Shown here in pieces: positions 1-7,761 of a DNA stretch of 64,000 bases. The position numbers and the translations under genes were made by a program. Numbering within the stretch: the stretch's first letter is position 1; the number at the start of each line of letters is the position of its first letter. The notes below the pieces were generated by a model. The model had not been told where the DNA came from. It saw only the letters and a program-made list of their open reading frames with translations, and ran no database searches. The DNA comes from a virus, in the IMG/VR virus record IMGVR_UViG_3300030060_006317, positions 1 through 64,000 of that record, one strand, 5' to 3'.

Positions 1-2
1 CT

Positions 3-260
3 GGTGCTGATCAATTGTTGGGCATCGCTCTTGGATCAAATCCTGCTACGGATGGCGTATTGATCAGAGGATTCTTTGATGCCAACAGTTATTTGTCAAA
101 TTTCTCCGCTGGTAAAGCCGTTTATATTAGCACCACCGCAGGTAGCATGGACACAACCGCACCAAGCGCCAGTGGAGATTTCGTGAGAATTGTTGGATAT
201 TGTACAACAACAGCAAATGTCATTTACTTTAACCCATCAACAACTTGGGTTGAGTTGTAA
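3..260 (+). CDS. C-terminal part of a virion structural protein (partial)
   Basis: The open frame runs in from the left edge, so only the last 86 codons are present; the TTG at 15 is internal and not a convincing start. The visible part is rich in Gly, Ser, Thr and Ala, with short beta-strand-like segments and no charged clusters, as in phage tail-fibre or head-decoration domains. It ends TAATG-overlapped with the LamG gene, so the two are probably co-translated. The family is not recognised. Confidence 0.6.
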   Translation, partial: GADQLLGIALGSNPATDGVLIRGFFDANSYLSNFSAGKAVYISTTAGSMDTTAPSASGDFVRIVGYCTTTANVIYFNPSTTWVEL

Positions 261-1027
261 TGCCAAATTTTGTTAAGATAAATGGTATAGCGCTATCTAG
301 CATTGTTAAGTTTGCCGGTGTGGCTAAAACATCTTTGGCTAAAATGATTGGCTTGACTAATCCAGACGCCGGAGGTGGCGGTGACGGTGGCGGCGGAGCT
401 GGTTCAGGTGGGTTGGAAGAAAATGCTGGTGCTAGTTTCTTTGGAAATGCTTCTTTGACAGACGGCGTTCTTCAACTTGATGGTAGTGGAGATTATGTCA
501 AACTTGCAAGTTCAACTGATTACGATAGAGGAAGTGGAGATATGACCATTGAAGTTTGGTTCAATGCAGCCCAACTTCCAAGCTCTAATAACAATTTTGG
601 TATCGTATCAAAGTCAACCGGTCAACATGCTTGGAATGGGTGGGTATTGACCCTTTCAACACAATCACAAGATGGCGGTGGCACCATGACCAACGGAGGA
701 ATAGGTGTATATAATTCTTCTGCCGGTGGTGGTAGCAATAGAAACAACAGGAAAGCTCCGTCTGGTGGGGTGTCTACAAATGAATGGCACTATGTGGCTT
801 TTGTTATGGACGCCGATGATGTTTATAGAATTTATTTTGATGGACAACAGATACACACATTCACTCCAGTTAGTAGATCAACAACCACATCTGCTGATTT
901 AGTAATAGGTGGTCTTAAAACAAGTGGAATCATAAATACCTTTAATGGACAAATTGATGGAGTCAAAATAACCAAGTCAGTATTAACCGCACAAACTATC
1001 CTCAACACTTATAATGCTGGTAGATGA
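260..1027 (+). CDS. LamG/concanavalin A-like lectin-fold virion protein
   Basis: 255 aa. A short N-terminal region is followed by a glycine-rich linker (about residues 36-52) and then a LamG/jelly-roll domain. Typical signatures of that fold are a G-DYV-strand, TIEVWF near residue 95, EWHYVAFVMD, YFDGQQI and a C-terminal GQIDGVKI strand. Domains of this type often decorate phage particles and bind glycans, so an adhesion or decoration role on the virion is likely but inferred. It starts at the TAATG overlap with the upstream gene and is followed by a candidate late promoter for the capsid operon. Confidence 0.7.
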   Translation: MPNFVKINGIALSSIVKFAGVAKTSLAKMIGLTNPDAGGGGDGGGGAGSGGLEENAGASFFGNASLTDGVLQLDGSGDYVKLASSTDYDRGSGDMTIEVWFNAAQLPSSNNNFGIVSKSTGQHAWNGWVLTLSTQSQDGGGTMTNGGIGVYNSSAGGGSNRNNRKAPSGGVSTNEWHYVAFVMDADDVYRIYFDGQQIHTFTPVSRSTTTSADLVIGGLKTSGIINTFNGQIDGVKITKSVLTAQTILNTYNAGR

Positions 1028-1069
1028 TGACGTCTTTATGGCCTTTAAGTACTTTTATTAATAATTATA

Positions 1070-1078
1070 CTATTTATT
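1070..1078 (+). promoter_or_regulatory. candidate late promoter motif (CTATTTATT)
   Basis: CTATTTATT lies 29 nt before the start of the prohead core gene. Near-identical motifs precede other virion genes in this window. No TTGACA -35 element is present. Confidence 0.35.
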
Positions 1079-1107
1079 GAAGAAAATATTTTCTAGGAGA
1101 TAAGTTT

Positions 1108-2274
1108 ATGTCTAACATGCTAGAACAAGCAATCGCAGATGCGGCAGCTTTGAGAGAACAAGCAATTAAAAACGCTGAACAATCAGTAATTGAAAAATAC
1201 TCACATCAAATTAAAGAAGCCGTAGAGCAAATGCTTGAAGCAGAAGAGGATCCAACAAAGAAAGTGGATGAAGTTTTAGCAGAAGCCGAAGAAGAACTAA
1301 TGCAAGAAGAAGAAGCTGCAGCACCAGCAATGGATGCCACACAAACCACTGAGTTTGATACGCCAGCCGCTTGGGATTCTCGCTTTGATGATATTTCATC
1401 TAGACTAACTGCAATGGTAGACAACCTACCGGAAGATGAGAATGGAATGATTAATTTAGACCTTGGCGATTTTGATGTTCCGGAAGAAGAAGAACAAGCC
1501 GCCTCAGGCGACCTAGGATCCGATTTAGGAGACCTTGGCGATCTTGGAGAGGAAATACCCGATCAAGAAGCTGAAGACGATTTAGACAACCTTCTTGGAG
1601 ACATATCTGATGATGAAACTGAAACCGTCGATGATGATGATTTAGATTTTACATTACAAGAAATGGAAGAGATCGTTGGAGACATTTTAAGTGAAAAGAC
1701 TGAAATTGACTTTGACCCAATAAATGATGAACTTGGACATCATATGACAAACAGATCTAGAAAAGAAAGAAACCAAGAAATGGCCGAGATAGTCTACGAA
1801 GAAGTGTCTGAAGATGAAGACGCTGAAGAAGTAGAAGAAGAAAAAGAATTAGGCCGAACTAACGAATTACAAGAGACAATTGAGCTTCTAGTTCAACAAA
1901 ACAAGCAATTGGAAAATGTCCTTACCAAGATGGAATCATATCTTGAGGAAGCTTTATTGTCAAACGCAAAACTTTTATACCAAAACCGCACACTAGGCGA
2001 TGCCTCCCTGAATGAGCGACAAAAATCAAAAATTGTCGAAGCCATAGCCAATGCGGAGTCTCCGAAAGAAGCTAAAACACTTCATGAGACACTCAAAGCT
2101 ACAGTGGGGTCGACGCCTAATAGCAATAAAGGCCCACAATCACTTAGCGAGTCAGTCAACAGAAGATCGAACTTAAGTTCTATGCTGAATTCAAGACAAA
2201 ATATTAACGAAAGCAAGCAGAGCGCTGATCCGTTTTTGGAAAAGATGCAGAAGCTTGCGGGCATTAAAAAATAG
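1108..2274 (+). CDS. prohead core/scaffold protein (gp22-like, by position and composition)
   Basis: 388 aa, strongly acidic, almost free of Cys and dominated by Glu, Asp and coiled-coil segments (about residues 1-75 and 245-300). It lies directly upstream of the major capsid gene, where T4-like phages keep the prohead core protein on which the shell assembles. The N-terminus is amphipathic helix (residues 1-40). The C-terminus is Ser/Asn-rich and ends in a short basic tail, a common shell-binding element of scaffolds. Sequence identity to T4 gp22 cannot be judged by eye; the call rests on context. The start has a good SD (aggagat, 1097-1103). Confidence 0.65.
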   Translation: MSNMLEQAIADAAALREQAIKNAEQSVIEKYSHQIKEAVEQMLEAEEDPTKKVDEVLAEAEEELMQEEEAAAPAMDATQTTEFDTPAAWDSRFDDISSRLTAMVDNLPEDENGMINLDLGDFDVPEEEEQAASGDLGSDLGDLGDLGEEIPDQEAEDDLDNLLGDISDDETETVDDDDLDFTLQEMEEIVGDILSEKTEIDFDPINDELGHHMTNRSRKERNQEMAEIVYEEVSEDEDAEEVEEEKELGRTNELQETIELLVQQNKQLENVLTKMESYLEEALLSNAKLLYQNRTLGDASLNERQKSKIVEAIANAESPKEAKTLHETLKATVGSTPNSNKGPQSLSESVNRRSNLSSMLNSRQNINESKQSADPFLEKMQKLAGIKK

Positions 2275-2284
2275 GAGATTTAAA

Positions 2285-4150
2285 ATGTCTATTATCGAAA
2301 CATTAACAGAGGGCATCGTCAACCGTGATATGGGGAAAGAAGGTGCTGCTCTTTTAGACAAGTGGAGCCAAACTGGTCTACTTGAAGGGTTGTCTAATGA
2401 CACCCAAAAATCAAACATGGCACGTTTACTTGAAAACCAAGCCAAGTCATTATTGAAGGAAGCTTCTTCTATGACTGCTGGTGACGTTGAAGGTTTCGCT
2501 GCTGTTGCTTTTCCAATCGTTCGTCGTGTATTCGCTGGATTGATTGCTAACGATCTTGTAAGTGTTCAACCGATGTCATTGCCATCTGGTTTGATTTTCT
2601 TCCTTGACTTCGTATTTTCTGATAATATCGGAACCAGAACTGATAACTCAAGAAGTGGTAACACTGCTGGGCAATCAATCTATGGTACTGATCGTGTTGG
2701 TTCTCAAATCATCAATGGTGTTAACCTTGAAGGAACTCAAGGCGGAGACCTTTCTGGTCCTGGCCGTGGTGGTGCAACTGGTTATGCTTACGCTTCACCA
2801 ACTGGATCTAATGTTGCGACAGCAACAAGCGCTGATGACTGTGCTTCTGTTGCAATTTTTAAATTGGACGGATCACTCACAGAAACTAACGCAAAATTGA
2901 TTCAATTTGACCCAGACCTAATGGCTCAAACCACAACTGGATGTATCATTTTTGATGTTGCAGATGATCATCTTCCAAATGCAGATTTTGATAATCTTTC
3001 TGCTTTCTCTTTGGAAGACATTTTCAATAACACCACCGGTGGTAATGACATTACATCATTTATTAATGGTCAAGCTGGGGTTTCTGGTCTTGCTGTAGGA
3101 GAACTTCAGCAAGTTCGCCGTTTGACTTCTCGCGTTGCTTCTGATTCACGCGGAGCACCATTTCAATCTGGTATTACCAGTCAAGCTGCTGCTACTCGTT
3201 TTGTAGTTACTTTTACAAACGGATCTGACGTTGCAACTGAAACAAATACCGCTGAGGCAGCTGCAACAATTATTGATGCAGCAAAAATTAAATTTCCTCA
3301 GAGAGATTCAATTACTGAAAAATCAAACGGTGTTGGTGCTATTGACGGTTACACAATGCTATTGGAAAATGAACAAGAGATTCCAGAGATCGACATCAAG
3401 GTAGACTCAACAGCAATCACAGCTCAAACTAAAAAGTTGAAAGCAAAGTGGACTCCTGAATTAGGACAAGACTTAAACGCTTATCACAACATTGATGCTG
3501 AGGTTGAATTGACTTCTATCCTTTCAGAGCAAATTGCTTTGGAAATTGATCGTGAGATTCTTGCTGATCTTGTAAATGGCGCAACTGCTGCTACTTACTA
3601 CTGGTCTCGTTCACCTGGTTTATTTGTAAACCGCGAAACTGGTTCTGAACTTGGTGCAACTTCTGCTGCTCCTGACTTCACTGGAACAGTTTCTGAATGG
3701 TATGAAACTCTTGTTGAAACTATCAACGACGTTTCTGCACAAATTCACAGAAAAACCCTCCGTGGCGGTGCTACTCACATCGTTTGCTCTCCTGAAGTTG
3801 CAAACATTCTTGAGTTCACCTCTGGATTCCGTGCAAACGTAACTGCTGATGCAGATCGTGGAGATATCGGCGCAATGAAAGCTGGTTCTTTGAATCGTAA
3901 ATTCGACGTTATCGTTGATCCTTACTTCCCACGTAACGTTGTATTGGTTGCTCGTATCGGATCTTCTTTCCTTGAAAGCGGATATGTGTACGCACCATAT
4001 GTACCACTACAAACTACACCAACAATCTTCGGACCAGAAGACTTCGTTCCTCGTAAGGGAGTCATGACTCGCTATGCGAAGAAAATGGTTCGTCCGGATA
4101 TGTACGGTCTCGTTATCTGTCGTGGACTTCTAGGAGAAGAAGGATCCTAA
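2285..4150 (+). CDS. gp23: major capsid protein (gp23-like)
   Basis: 621 aa from the ATG at 2285, which has a GGAG SD at 2272-2275; an in-frame TTG start 30 nt upstream is less likely. The first 60 residues match the T4 gp23 propeptide pattern, with ARLLENQ near residues 46-52 (compare KIFENQ in T4) and a likely prohead-protease site L57-K-E59|A60. The following FPIVRRVFAGLIANDLVSVQPM segment and the C-terminal region with VVDPYFPRN-like strands are typical of the HK97-fold T4 capsid family. The mature protein would start at Ala60. Codon use shows the many CGT/GGT codons of a highly expressed gene. Confidence 0.93.
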   Translation: MSIIETLTEGIVNRDMGKEGAALLDKWSQTGLLEGLSNDTQKSNMARLLENQAKSLLKEASSMTAGDVEGFAAVAFPIVRRVFAGLIANDLVSVQPMSLPSGLIFFLDFVFSDNIGTRTDNSRSGNTAGQSIYGTDRVGSQIINGVNLEGTQGGDLSGPGRGGATGYAYASPTGSNVATATSADDCASVAIFKLDGSLTETNAKLIQFDPDLMAQTTTGCIIFDVADDHLPNADFDNLSAFSLEDIFNNTTGGNDITSFINGQAGVSGLAVGELQQVRRLTSRVASDSRGAPFQSGITSQAAATRFVVTFTNGSDVATETNTAEAAATIIDAAKIKFPQRDSITEKSNGVGAIDGYTMLLENEQEIPEIDIKVDSTAITAQTKKLKAKWTPELGQDLNAYHNIDAEVELTSILSEQIALEIDREILADLVNGATAATYYWSRSPGLFVNRETGSELGATSAAPDFTGTVSEWYETLVETINDVSAQIHRKTLRGGATHIVCSPEVANILEFTSGFRANVTADADRGDIGAMKAGSLNRKFDVIVDPYFPRNVVLVARIGSSFLESGYVYAPYVPLQTTPTIFGPEDFVPRKGVMTRYAKKMVRPDMYGLVICRGLLGEEGS

Positions 4151-4174
4151 TCCATAATTCTCTAACAAAAAAAG

Positions 4175-4204
4175 ACCCTCGAATTTCGGTTCGGGGGTTT
4201 TCTA
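4175..4204 (+). terminator. rho-independent terminator after the capsid gene
   Basis: A 9-bp stem (4175-4183 with 4190-4198, one G-U pair) and 6-nt loop are followed by a T-rich tail. It lies 25 nt after the capsid stop codon. Confidence 0.85.
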
Positions 4205-4214
4205 TTTTTAGATA

Positions 4215-4223
4215 CTATTTACT
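4215..4223 (+). promoter_or_regulatory. candidate late promoter motif (CTATTTACT)
   Basis: CTATTTACT directly follows the capsid terminator and lies 52 nt before the next gene. Its downstream AGGAAAA is shared with the motif before the sheath gene at 7722. Confidence 0.3.
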
Positions 4224-4275
4224 AGGAAAACAAGGGCACCTTGCCCGAGATCATATATTTAAGGAGATATAAATT

Positions 4276-4719
4276 ATGTCAAGAGTTGCAAGAAGTGCTC
4301 GAGTTGCGAGCCGACAACGAGTAGAGATTCTAGGAGATGCCGACAAGACTATCGAATCAGCAGAAACTGGTGAACTTTATATTTTAACTAGTGATTTAAC
4401 TGGTACGCGAACAGTCACCCTTCCAACACCACAAGATGGTGCTTACTTCAAATTCCTCATCATGTGTGATTTGGATGGCGGAACATTTAAGATCAAGACC
4501 CATGCCACGACAACATATTTTTTTGGAGCATTGTTGTTTCAAGATAGTGACGGAACTGCCGCTGACTTTGTACAACATGGCGGGAGCGCTGATGAAATCG
4601 CTATCATTCATTCAAACGATGGTGCTCAATTTGGTAGTTGGGTTGAATGTGTATCCGATGGTACTTCTTGGTATGTTACCGGATGTATCCACGCCGATGA
4701 AGCACCTACAATTTCTTAA
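4276..4719 (+). CDS. hypothetical head-associated protein, beta-rich
   Basis: 147 aa. A basic N-terminus with repeated Arg-Val-Ala/Ser-Arg is followed by a beta-rich domain (about residues 28-140) with TVTLPTPQDGAYFKF and GTFKIKTHA strands. This resembles small decoration or fibre domains found beside phage capsid genes, but no family can be named. It has its own SD (aaggagat) and sits between the capsid terminator and the next gene, so it is probably a late virion protein. Confidence 0.6.
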   Translation: MSRVARSARVASRQRVEILGDADKTIESAETGELYILTSDLTGTRTVTLPTPQDGAYFKFLIMCDLDGGTFKIKTHATTTYFFGALLFQDSDGTAADFVQHGGSADEIAIIHSNDGAQFGSWVECVSDGTSWYVTGCIHADEAPTIS

Positions 4720-4732
4720 TAAGAGGTAACTA

Positions 4733-5053
4733 ATGGGTCGTAGATCAAAAAGAAAAAAGATTTTATTACAACGACATCGTCTGCTGGGGATTGAATTAGA
4801 TCCTCAGGAGGCTCGTCGTGTTGGGCTTGGTTACATCATTGATGAACAAGAGAGAATTAAAGCCGAAGCAAAAGCAAAAGCTGAAGAAGAAGCAAAACGT
4901 TTAGCCGAGGAAAAAGCAAAAGCCGAAGCCAAACTTCTCGCAGAGGAAAAAGCTAAAGCAAAAAAAGAAGCGGAAGCCAAAAAGAAAGCAGCCGCAAAGA
5001 AAAAAACTGAAGCTACTCCGAAAGCGAAGGCTGCTAAGAAAAAAGAACAATAA
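4733..5053 (+). CDS. Lys/Ala/Glu-rich helical protein, basic
   Basis: 106 aa. Residues 1-40 contain an RRSKRKK cluster and an LDPQEARRVGLGYI segment. From about residue 41 the protein is an uninterrupted Ala-Glu-Lys repeat that would form a long charged helix, ending in Lys-rich Ala/Pro-Lys like histone-H1 tails. It could be a DNA-associated or head-internal protein, but composition is the only evidence. A terminator follows 24 nt after the stop. Confidence 0.6.
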   Translation: MGRRSKRKKILLQRHRLLGIELDPQEARRVGLGYIIDEQERIKAEAKAKAEEEAKRLAEEKAKAEAKLLAEEKAKAKKEAEAKKKAAAKKKTEATPKAKAAKKKEQ

Positions 5054-5077
5054 AATTATTTCATAACCTTCCTTTTG

Positions 5078-5113
5078 ACCTCCGGTATTTTACGTCGGGG
5101 GTTTCCTGTTTTT
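5078..5113 (+). terminator. rho-independent terminator
   Basis: A 7-bp stem (5078-5084 with 5096-5102, one G-U pair) and 11-nt loop precede a T-rich run. It separates the head genes from the neck and tail operon. Confidence 0.75.
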
Positions 5114-5143
5114 TGAACTAATTACACTGACGGAGGATTGTCT

Positions 5144-6382
5144 ATGAGTTTCCCTGACTTAACCCCAACTTCAACCCAGTCTGCTATTGTCCTAACTTCA
5201 ACAGGATCTGCTGATTTGGTTTCTGGTTCATTAGCAATAAATTTTTATGGCTCTAATACTGCATTTCAGAATGGTGCTGCTGCACAGGTTGCATATACTT
5301 TTAAAAGATTGGGCGGTGATATACTTGATATTGAAATCAAGGCAGAAAACGTTTATAATCACTATGAGGAGGCTTGTCTTGAGTATTCCTATATTGTAAA
5401 TCTTCACCAAGCTAGAAACGCTCTAGGAAGTGCTCTTGGAGGTCCTACAGGGTCATTTGATCACAAAGGAGACATGACAGAAGGAACAGATGTTGCTTTA
5501 AAATATCCAAAGTTTCAATTTGATTATGCATTTCGAGCATCAGATAAATTTTCATCAGAAGCTCTAGTAGGTGGAACAGAACCTATTTATTCAGCATCTT
5601 TTGACAGGGTGGCAGATCAACAAGATTATGATTTGCAAAATATTGTTTCTGGATCTCAAAATGGTTCCTCATGGGACGGAATGGGAAATAAAAGAATTAA
5701 GATTAGACAGGTGTATTATCTTACGCCAAGACAAATGTGGAGATTTTATGGCTATTATGGCGGGCTTAATGTGGTGGGCGACTTTCATAACTACGGTCAG
5801 TTTGCTGATGATTCAACCTTCAACGTCATCCCAGCATGGCAAAACAAGGCACAAGCCGTCGCATTTGAAGACCACTTGTACACAAGAACATCACACTATT
5901 CGTATGAGATTATAGACAATAATTTAAGAATCTATCCAACACCAGACTCTGTATCACCAGAACAATTCTGGTTTAGGTTTACAGTTACGGGCAACGATGC
6001 CTTTGAAGATTCAAACGGAGAGAATGGGGTTAACGGTGTTAACAACATGAATACTATGCCAATGGAAAACATTGCGTTTGAAAAAATTAACTCAATTGGG
6101 CAACAATGGATTCGCCGATTTTCTTTGGCTTTATCTAAAGAAACCCTTGGTCAAGTCCGTGGAAAATTTGGAGGGCAAGTACCAATTCCTGGTGATAACG
6201 TAACTCTAAACGCCTCTGACTTATTATCTCAAGCACAAGCAGAACAGACTGCATTAAGAGAAGAACTAAACAGACAACTTGATGAGATGTTGTATGCTAA
6301 AATTGCTGAGGTAGATAAAGGGATGGTTGATAACATGGATGCAATTGTTGCAAAAACCCCTCTTAAGATATTCGTGGGGTAA
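5144..6382 (+). CDS. gp13: neck protein (gp13-like head completion)
   Basis: 412 aa from the ATG at 5144, 7 nt after GGAGG; the TTG at 5138 is too close to that SD. It resembles T4-like gp13 neck proteins, which close the packaged head and join it to the tail. The supporting features are the LTPRQMWRFYGYYGG and ENIAFEKINSIGQQWIRRF segments, then ALSKETLGQVRGKFG and a C-terminal coiled coil (about residues 345-395). Position directly upstream of gp14- and gp15-like genes fits. Identification is by pattern and synteny, not by alignment. Confidence 0.7.
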   Translation: MSFPDLTPTSTQSAIVLTSTGSADLVSGSLAINFYGSNTAFQNGAAAQVAYTFKRLGGDILDIEIKAENVYNHYEEACLEYSYIVNLHQARNALGSALGGPTGSFDHKGDMTEGTDVALKYPKFQFDYAFRASDKFSSEALVGGTEPIYSASFDRVADQQDYDLQNIVSGSQNGSSWDGMGNKRIKIRQVYYLTPRQMWRFYGYYGGLNVVGDFHNYGQFADDSTFNVIPAWQNKAQAVAFEDHLYTRTSHYSYEIIDNNLRIYPTPDSVSPEQFWFRFTVTGNDAFEDSNGENGVNGVNNMNTMPMENIAFEKINSIGQQWIRRFSLALSKETLGQVRGKFGGQVPIPGDNVTLNASDLLSQAQAEQTALREELNRQLDEMLYAKIAEVDKGMVDNMDAIVAKTPLKIFVG

Positions 6383-6386
6383 ATAA

Positions 6387-6872
6387 ATGTCAAAATGGGA
6401 AAGACCAACTCAACCACCTCCTCCATTGTTTCTTGGAGAGAAGGAAAAAAATCTTGTTAAACAAGTTAATGATGAAATCATTGAAAGAGTTGTTGGTCAA
6501 CAAATTTTATACTTTCCAATAGACATGGAGACAACCAACTTCCATCCATTATACGGAGAAGCCATAGAAAAAAACTTTTTGCACCCCATTAGAGTGTTTG
6601 CTCTTGTTGAATATCAAGGAGTTGAAACAAGCTTTATGGAAGGTGTTGGGATTGACAAGAAAACAGGACTAAAGGTCAACTTCCATAAGCGAAGACTGAC
6701 CGAGGATCAGAATTTATTCGTTCGTGAAGGTGACTTCGTTCGTTATGGAAGTATTTATTATGAAATAGTTAAGATAAATGAGCCAAAACAACTTTTTGGT
6801 CAAATTGACTCTAGATTTGAAGTCACTGCAGAGTGTATAAGAGCTAGAGATGGAGTTTTCAATGGCGAATAA
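6387..6872 (+). CDS. gp14: neck protein (gp14-like)
   Basis: 161 aa, shorter than T4 gp14 (256 aa). Shared features with gp14 are the ILYFPID strand, the FHPLYGEAIEKNF segment followed by a strand near residue 70 (RVFALVEY), the NLFVREGDFVRYG strand pair and a C-terminal FGQIDSRFEVTAECIRARD stretch. T4 gp14 forms the head-tail collar with gp13. The gene starts 4 nt after the gp13-like stop and overlaps the next gene by 11 nt. Confidence 0.7.
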   Translation: MSKWERPTQPPPPLFLGEKEKNLVKQVNDEIIERVVGQQILYFPIDMETTNFHPLYGEAIEKNFLHPIRVFALVEYQGVETSFMEGVGIDKKTGLKVNFHKRRLTEDQNLFVREGDFVRYGSIYYEIVKINEPKQLFGQIDSRFEVTAECIRARDGVFNGE

Positions 6873-7701
6873 AGAATACACACTTAATTCATCGACAATA
6901 GAGACAGTCGATATGGCCATATACAATCTTATAAATGAAGAATTTAATCTTCATACAAAAACAAATTCAGGCTTTAAAAAAGTTCCAGTTCTTTGGATGT
7001 CACCAGAGAGATCTGTTAACTCTAAAGACAAAGACATTAGAGATTCGGTTGGTAAATTAAAATTACCCCTTATAACAGTGCAGAGAACTTCGTTTAATAA
7101 AGACCCTGAGTTTAAAGGCGGTTGGCAAGCAAACCTTTTTCCAGAAAAGACTGGTCCTCGAGGATACAGAAAACATCAAAGGTTGGTTTCTAGAAAAATA
7201 TCTCAAAAAACAACCAACAAGTTTGCAACAGCAACAGCAAAAGAAAAGTTTAACGACTTGAATTATCCACACAACAATAAGAAAGTTGTGTATGAAGAAA
7301 CATTCATGCCAATACCAGTGTGGGTTACCGTAAATTACTCTGTAAATTTGAGAACAGAGTATCAACAGCAAATGAATGACTTAATGACACCCTTCGCAAC
7401 AAGAACGGGGTTGATAAACTCTATATTTGCAGAGCACAATGGACACAGATATGAAACCTTTATACAAGGAGACTTCGCAGTGTCCGATAATGTCAACAAT
7501 CTAGCGGAAGAAGAACGCTCTTTTCAGACAAAAATAGACCTAAAGGTTCTTGGGTATCTCTTGGGAGATGGCGAGAATGAGGAGGCCCCAAAAGTAATTA
7601 CGAAAGAAACAGTTGTCGAAGTAAAGCTTATAAGGGAAAGATCTATTGTTGGGCAAGAGAAACCGTGGGAAAATGACGATGATAGTTTTAGAGAGTTTTA
7701 G
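6862..7701 (+). CDS. gp15: tail completion / sheath stabiliser protein (gp15-like)
   Basis: 279 aa from the ATG at 6862, which has GGAG 6 nt upstream; the ATG at 6850 lacks an SD. Like T4 gp15 it has a KVPVLWMSPER strand near residue 40 and a central PIPVWVTVNYSVNLRTEY segment (about residues 150-167), then a helical QMNDLMTPFATR region. gp15 caps the sheath and tube and connects to the neck. The neighbours, a neck protein upstream and the sheath gene downstream, support the call. Confidence 0.72.
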   Translation: MANKEYTLNSSTIETVDMAIYNLINEEFNLHTKTNSGFKKVPVLWMSPERSVNSKDKDIRDSVGKLKLPLITVQRTSFNKDPEFKGGWQANLFPEKTGPRGYRKHQRLVSRKISQKTTNKFATATAKEKFNDLNYPHNNKKVVYEETFMPIPVWVTVNYSVNLRTEYQQQMNDLMTPFATRTGLINSIFAEHNGHRYETFIQGDFAVSDNVNNLAEEERSFQTKIDLKVLGYLLGDGENEEAPKVITKETVVEVKLIRERSIVGQEKPWENDDDSFREF

Positions 7702-7721
7702 TACTTTGAGTTCTAGGGCGA

Positions 7722-7730
7722 CTATTTATT
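7722..7730 (+). promoter_or_regulatory. candidate late promoter motif (CTATTTATT)
   Basis: CTATTTATT lies 31 nt upstream of the tail sheath ATG and is followed by AGGAAAAT, as at 4215. Confidence 0.35.
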
Positions 7731-7761
7731 AGGAAAATGAATTTATTAAGGAGATAAATCG